A program made the translations under genes and the position numbers. Below the pieces are notes generated by a model, which was given only the letters and a program-made list of their open reading frames with translations, was not told where the DNA came from and searched no databases. DNA of 9,142 bases from DBFJGL01 sp048394785 (GTDB taxonomy: Bacteria; Bacillota; Clostridia; Christensenellales; CAG-917), in NCBI GenBank assembly GCA_048394785.1, contig DBFJGL010000054.1, positions 1-9,142 of the forward strand, given 5' to 3'. Below are positions 6,223-9,142 of the stretch, piece by piece. Position 1 is the first letter of the stretch. The number at the start of each line of letters is the position of its first letter.

Positions 6223-7668
6223 ATGAACGACAATTTTATGGATAAAAAGGACGCAAAAAAGTTCTTGAAAGAAAACAATAACCGTTTGGTTGACGAAAAT
6301 CTTACGTCTTTTGTCGAGTTGCAGAACGTAAATAAAGTTTATCCCAACGGCATTCAAGCGGTTTACGACTTCAATCTCAAAGTGGATAAGCACGACTTTG
6401 TGGCACTTGTCGGACCGAGCGGCTGCGGAAAGAGCACTACGCTGAGAATGATTGCAGGTCTTGAAGAAATCACAAGCGGTTCGCTTTACATCAACAAGAC
6501 TTACAGCAACTTTTTGCAGAGTAAGGACAGAAATATCGCGATGGTGTTTCAGAGTTACGCGCTCTATCCGCAAATGAGCGTTTACGACAACATTGCGTTC
6601 GGGCTGAAAATCAGAAAACTGCCAAAAGACGAAATCAAAGAAAGGGTATATAAAGCCGCCGACATTCTCGACCTCGGCGAATTGCTTGACAGAAAACCCA
6701 AAGAACTTTCCGGCGGACAGATGCAGAGGGTTGCGCTCGGACGCGCAATCGTGCGCGATACTGACATCTTCCTTATGGACGAACCGCTGAGTAACCTCGA
6801 CGCGAAGCTCCGCGTTCAGATGCGTTCCGAGATTATACGCATTCACAAAGAAGTGGGCGCAACTACAATTTACGTCACTCACGACCAGACAGAAGCAATG
6901 ACGATGGCAAACGTAATCGTCGTTATGAACAAAGGTTTCATACAGCAAGTCGGCAGGGCGATAGACGTGTACGAAAATCCGAACAATCTGTTTGTAGCCA
7001 CGTTTATAGGCAGTCCCGCAATGAACGTAATTCAGGCGGAGTATGCGGACGGCGAGCTTACGCTCGACAACGGCACCAAGATAAAACTCGCCGAAAACTT
7101 TGCCGACTCGTATAAGTCGTTTATTGAAAAGAGAATAGAGGAGATACAGAACAATATCGACAATATCGACGAGTTGTCCGACGAAACGATAGCCAAAATG
7201 CGCGCCGCGCAGGTTTACAGAAAAGAAGAAAAGAAAATCGTTGCGGAAAAGAGAAGATATGTTTCCGAATGGATTGCGGCGACAAAAAAGCTTTTTAGAA
7301 AAAAGGCGGACGTACTTGCGGACGAAGTAAAGCGAAAGGAAAAGCTTATCGAAGAACTCGAAGGCGTGAAAGCTTCGTATGAGGCGATGTTTGCGGGAGG
7401 ACGCGTAAATGTGGGCATTCGTCCGGAACACGTTCATCTTGCCGACAATCTCGCGGCAGACGGCAACTATTCGCCCGAAATTTGCGCAACCACTACGCTC
7501 GTCGAACTCTTAGGCAGCGAAAACATACTGCATTTCGATTTGTTCGGCGTTGATTTTCAGGTAAAGACCGCACAGACGGGAACTGTTGCGGATGAGGAAA
7601 AAAGAATTGCAATAGACGTCGATAAACTGCACGTCTTCGACGTCGAAAGCGGACTTGCAATTAAATAA
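6223..7668 (+). CDS. MsmK/UgpC-type ABC importer ATPase with a helical insertion
   Basis: This 481-residue ATP-binding subunit energises the importer at the cytoplasmic face. Walker A is GPSGCGKST (64-72), the Q-loop Gln110, the signature LSGGQ (162-166), Walker B IFLMDEP (182-188), the D-loop SNLD (190-193) and the switch His220. The C-terminal OB-fold regulatory domain of MalK/MsmK proteins is marked by FIGSPAMN (261-268) and GIRPEH (398-403). Homologs are usually 360-380 residues, with some 45-50 residues between those two marks; here there are about 135. The extra part, residues 298-390, is rich in Lys and Glu, contains no Pro and reads as long helices, probably a coiled coil. An N-terminal extension of about 28 charged residues also precedes the first strand (VELQNVNKVY). 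AAGAGG lies 9 bases before the ATG. All catalytic motifs are intact, so the protein should be active. Many Firmicutes sugar importers share one ATPase encoded elsewhere; this one is inside the operon. Confidence 0.92.
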   Translation: MNDNFMDKKDAKKFLKENNNRLVDENLTSFVELQNVNKVYPNGIQAVYDFNLKVDKHDFVALVGPSGCGKSTTLRMIAGLEEITSGSLYINKTYSNFLQSKDRNIAMVFQSYALYPQMSVYDNIAFGLKIRKLPKDEIKERVYKAADILDLGELLDRKPKELSGGQMQRVALGRAIVRDTDIFLMDEPLSNLDAKLRVQMRSEIIRIHKEVGATTIYVTHDQTEAMTMANVIVVMNKGFIQQVGRAIDVYENPNNLFVATFIGSPAMNVIQAEYADGELTLDNGTKIKLAENFADSYKSFIEKRIEEIQNNIDNIDELSDETIAKMRAAQVYRKEEKKIVAEKRRYVSEWIAATKKLFRKKADVLADEVKRKEKLIEELEGVKASYEAMFAGGRVNVGIRPEHVHLADNLAADGNYSPEICATTTLVELLGSENILHFDLFGVDFQVKTAQTGTVADEEKRIAIDVDKLHVFDVESGLAIK

Positions 7669-7681
7669 AGGAGGAAAAATT

Positions 7682-9142
7682 ATGGCTAACAAAAGAAAAG
7701 CGGCGGTAGTTTCTTTAATCGCGTTTCTTATGTGTTTCACCATCGTATTTGCCGCGTGCAATAACGGCAACAACAGCGGCACTCCGCAAGAGCCGGGATA
7801 CGAAGGTCCGTACGAAATAAGACTTACCGCGATTGGAAGCACCACGATAAAGGCAGGACAGACCTTGCAGCTGCGTTCTTCCGTTACCGGTACAACCAGC
7901 AAAGACGTGACCTATACGTCGGGCGACACTGCCGTTGCAACCGTCAACGAAAAAGGTCTTGTCACGGGTTTGAGCGCGGGTACGGCGACTATTACGGCGT
8001 CGCTCGTAATCGAGCCGAGATGCAAGCAAACGATAACCGTAACGGTTGAGCAGGCCGTTGCTCCTCAAAGCGTAACCATTGAGGAAGCCGACGCCGTGCA
8101 ATGGGTGGGACAGACTTTGCCGTTGAATGCGGTTGTCGCTCCCGAAGACGCGTATGCGATTGTAAATTGGTCGACCGATAACGCGCAGATTGCCACCGTC
8201 GACGAGAACGGACTCGTCACTTTCCTTGCCGAGGGCGAAGTTGAAATTTCCGCCAAGTCGGCGATGAGCGAAGCCGTGGGCGACAGCATTGCCTTTACGG
8301 TCAAAAAGGGCTTTTTCCGCAACGATTTGGGCTCGCCTTATTGGGATATTTCGGCTCAGAGAGATGACGAGAATGCGCACGTAAGTCTTGATATAGACGC
8401 AAGCAAAGCGGGATACCATTCGTTATATCTCGCAAACGTAAGCGGCACCCGTTATTACGCGGAAGGATATTTCGAGATTAAAGAACAGGTTACGGCTTGG
8501 GCGTGGCAGGGCATAGGCATAGGCAGCGGTTTAAGCGACACGTCAACCCGTTACGGAATGTTCTCTCCCAGAGTGGACGGTCAGGGCAACGATTACAACA
8601 AGTTCATCATCAAAGACCTGCCCAACGAAACTTGGCCCGCAATCACCACCCGTTCTCAGATTTGGGGCGAAAACGGACTCAACCAAGTGAATTGGAAGAC
8701 GGACAAGGTAAAGTTCGGACTGCTCAGAGATAACAACAAATATTACTACCTTGTCAACGACAGACTGATGTATGTGGACGAAAGCAGCGTGTACGAGGAT
8801 ATAGCCACAATGCCCATTTTCATCGCGGTGGACGTGGACGTGGACGTGACCGATTATTCCGTAATCACGGAAGACGCACAGCTTGACGCGATGTTGCAAG
8901 AGGAGCGTTTCCAACAGAAACTTTACGCTTCCAACGGCGAAATCGTGGACATCACGGACGGCGTTTATACCTTTAAGAGCAACAGCGTACAGTCCAAAGA
9001 CAACAAGGCAAAGAGCATAGGCGACAACGCGAAACTCATAGGCAATTTCGAAGTGGAATTCGACGTGGAAAATATGATGTGCAATTCTGCGCATAACAGC
9101 GCGTTTACGGGTATATCCGTCAACTTCTCGCGTTATGAATCC
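7682..9142 (+). CDS. Surface lipoprotein with two bacterial Ig-like (Big_2) domains (partial)
   Basis: The first 487 residues are present and the frame runs off the right edge. AAAGGAGG (7667-7674), overlapping the stop of the ATPase gene, sits 7 bases before the ATG. The signal peptide ends at Phe-Ala-Ala-Cys with Cys26 as lipid anchor, followed by an Asn/Gly-rich linker. Two Big_2-type Ig-like domains follow, at about residues 46-122 and 129-208. Each has the hallmark W/Y-(T/S)-S-x-(D/N)...VATV(N/D)E(K/N)GLVT pattern and a closing hydrophobic strand. Residues 209-400 are beta-rich with many aromatics (WAWQGIGIG, 273-281; KYYYLVNDRLMYVDE) and could be a concanavalin-like sandwich, but I do not recognise a family. 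A second, similar module may begin near residue 410. A role in glycan binding or surface display is inferred from its place last in the operon. A catalytic module beyond the edge is possible. Confidence 0.8.
   Translation, partial: MANKRKAAVVSLIAFLMCFTIVFAACNNGNNSGTPQEPGYEGPYEIRLTAIGSTTIKAGQTLQLRSSVTGTTSKDVTYTSGDTAVATVNEKGLVTGLSAGTATITASLVIEPRCKQTITVTVEQAVAPQSVTIEEADAVQWVGQTLPLNAVVAPEDAYAIVNWSTDNAQIATVDENGLVTFLAEGEVEISAKSAMSEAVGDSIAFTVKKGFFRNDLGSPYWDISAQRDDENAHVSLDIDASKAGYHSLYLANVSGTRYYAEGYFEIKEQVTAWAWQGIGIGSGLSDTSTRYGMFSPRVDGQGNDYNKFIIKDLPNETWPAITTRSQIWGENGLNQVNWKTDKVKFGLLRDNNKYYYLVNDRLMYVDESSVYEDIATMPIFIAVDVDVDVTDYSVITEDAQLDAMLQEERFQQKLYASNGEIVDITDGVYTFKSNSVQSKDNKAKSIGDNAKLIGNFEVEFDVENMMCNSAHNSAFTGISVNFSRYES
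8828..8845 (+). repeat. Short in-frame tandem repeat, three copies of GTGGAC
   Basis: Three exact GTGGAC copies encode Val-Asp-Val-Asp-Val-Asp from residue 383 of the Ig-like lipoprotein, followed by GTGACC. It reads as a beta strand with alternating acidic residues. It could be a site of slippage, changing length by two residues without a frameshift, but with only three copies this is weak. Confidence 0.5.

Noticed and set aside
5875..7437. Long open frame (520 codons) on the minus strand opposite the ATPase and second permease
   Set aside because: It spans two well-supported genes in the opposite direction, shows biased Phe/Val/His/Arg composition without domains, and is explained by codon bias of the sense strand.
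1..9142. CRISPR arrays, insertion sequences, tRNA or rRNA genes, phage or defence genes
   Set aside because: No regularly spaced repeats, transposase motifs, terminal inverted repeats or RNA gene signatures were seen. Every coding frame is accounted for by the glycan-utilisation genes.

Overview
The window reads as part of a glycan-utilisation locus from a low-to-moderate GC, probably monoderm Firmicutes/Clostridia-type bacterium (lineage inferred, not proven). Support for this is strong AGGAGG-type ribosome binding sites, single-membrane lipoprotein signal peptides ending in Ala-Cys-Asn, a CUT1 sugar ABC importer with an MsmK/UgpC-like ATPase, and an AraC-type regulator next to it. There are no SusC/SusD-like genes. 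All reading frames use the standard code.

Layout. Positions 1-348, minus strand, hold the N-terminal 116 codons of an AraC-family regulator whose DNA-binding part lies outside the window. Positions 349-508 are a divergent 160-bp control region. It carries two good sigma-A promoters back to back, both with an extended -10, and an 8-bp inverted repeat touching the -35 box of the rightward promoter. From 509 to the right edge seven genes run on the plus strand with gaps of 6-25 bp or a short overlap, so they look like one operon. In order they are two paralogous GH43 lipoproteins (509-1657, 1683-2855), a sugar-binding lipoprotein (2872-4362), two permeases (4383-5360, 5323-6216), an ATPase (6223-7668), and a lipoprotein with two bacterial Ig-like domains that runs off the right edge (7682-9142). 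No terminator, RNA gene, CRISPR array or mobile element was seen. No stretch above 300 bp lacks a gene.

How it may work (inference). The two surface-anchored GH43 enzymes resemble endo-1,5-alpha-L-arabinanases and would cut arabinan, or a related pentose polymer, outside the cell. The binding protein would capture the released oligosaccharides, and the permease pair with the operon-encoded ATPase would import them. The last lipoprotein could display a glycan-binding or adhesive module at the surface. The AraC-type protein would sense a product and control the operon.

Most unusual points: an insertion of about 90 residues, predicted helical and highly charged, inside the regulatory domain of the ATPase; an apparently leaderless regulator transcript; atypical lipoboxes in three of the four lipoproteins; and a C-terminal region of the Ig-like lipoprotein that I do not recognise and that may contain a repeated beta-sandwich.
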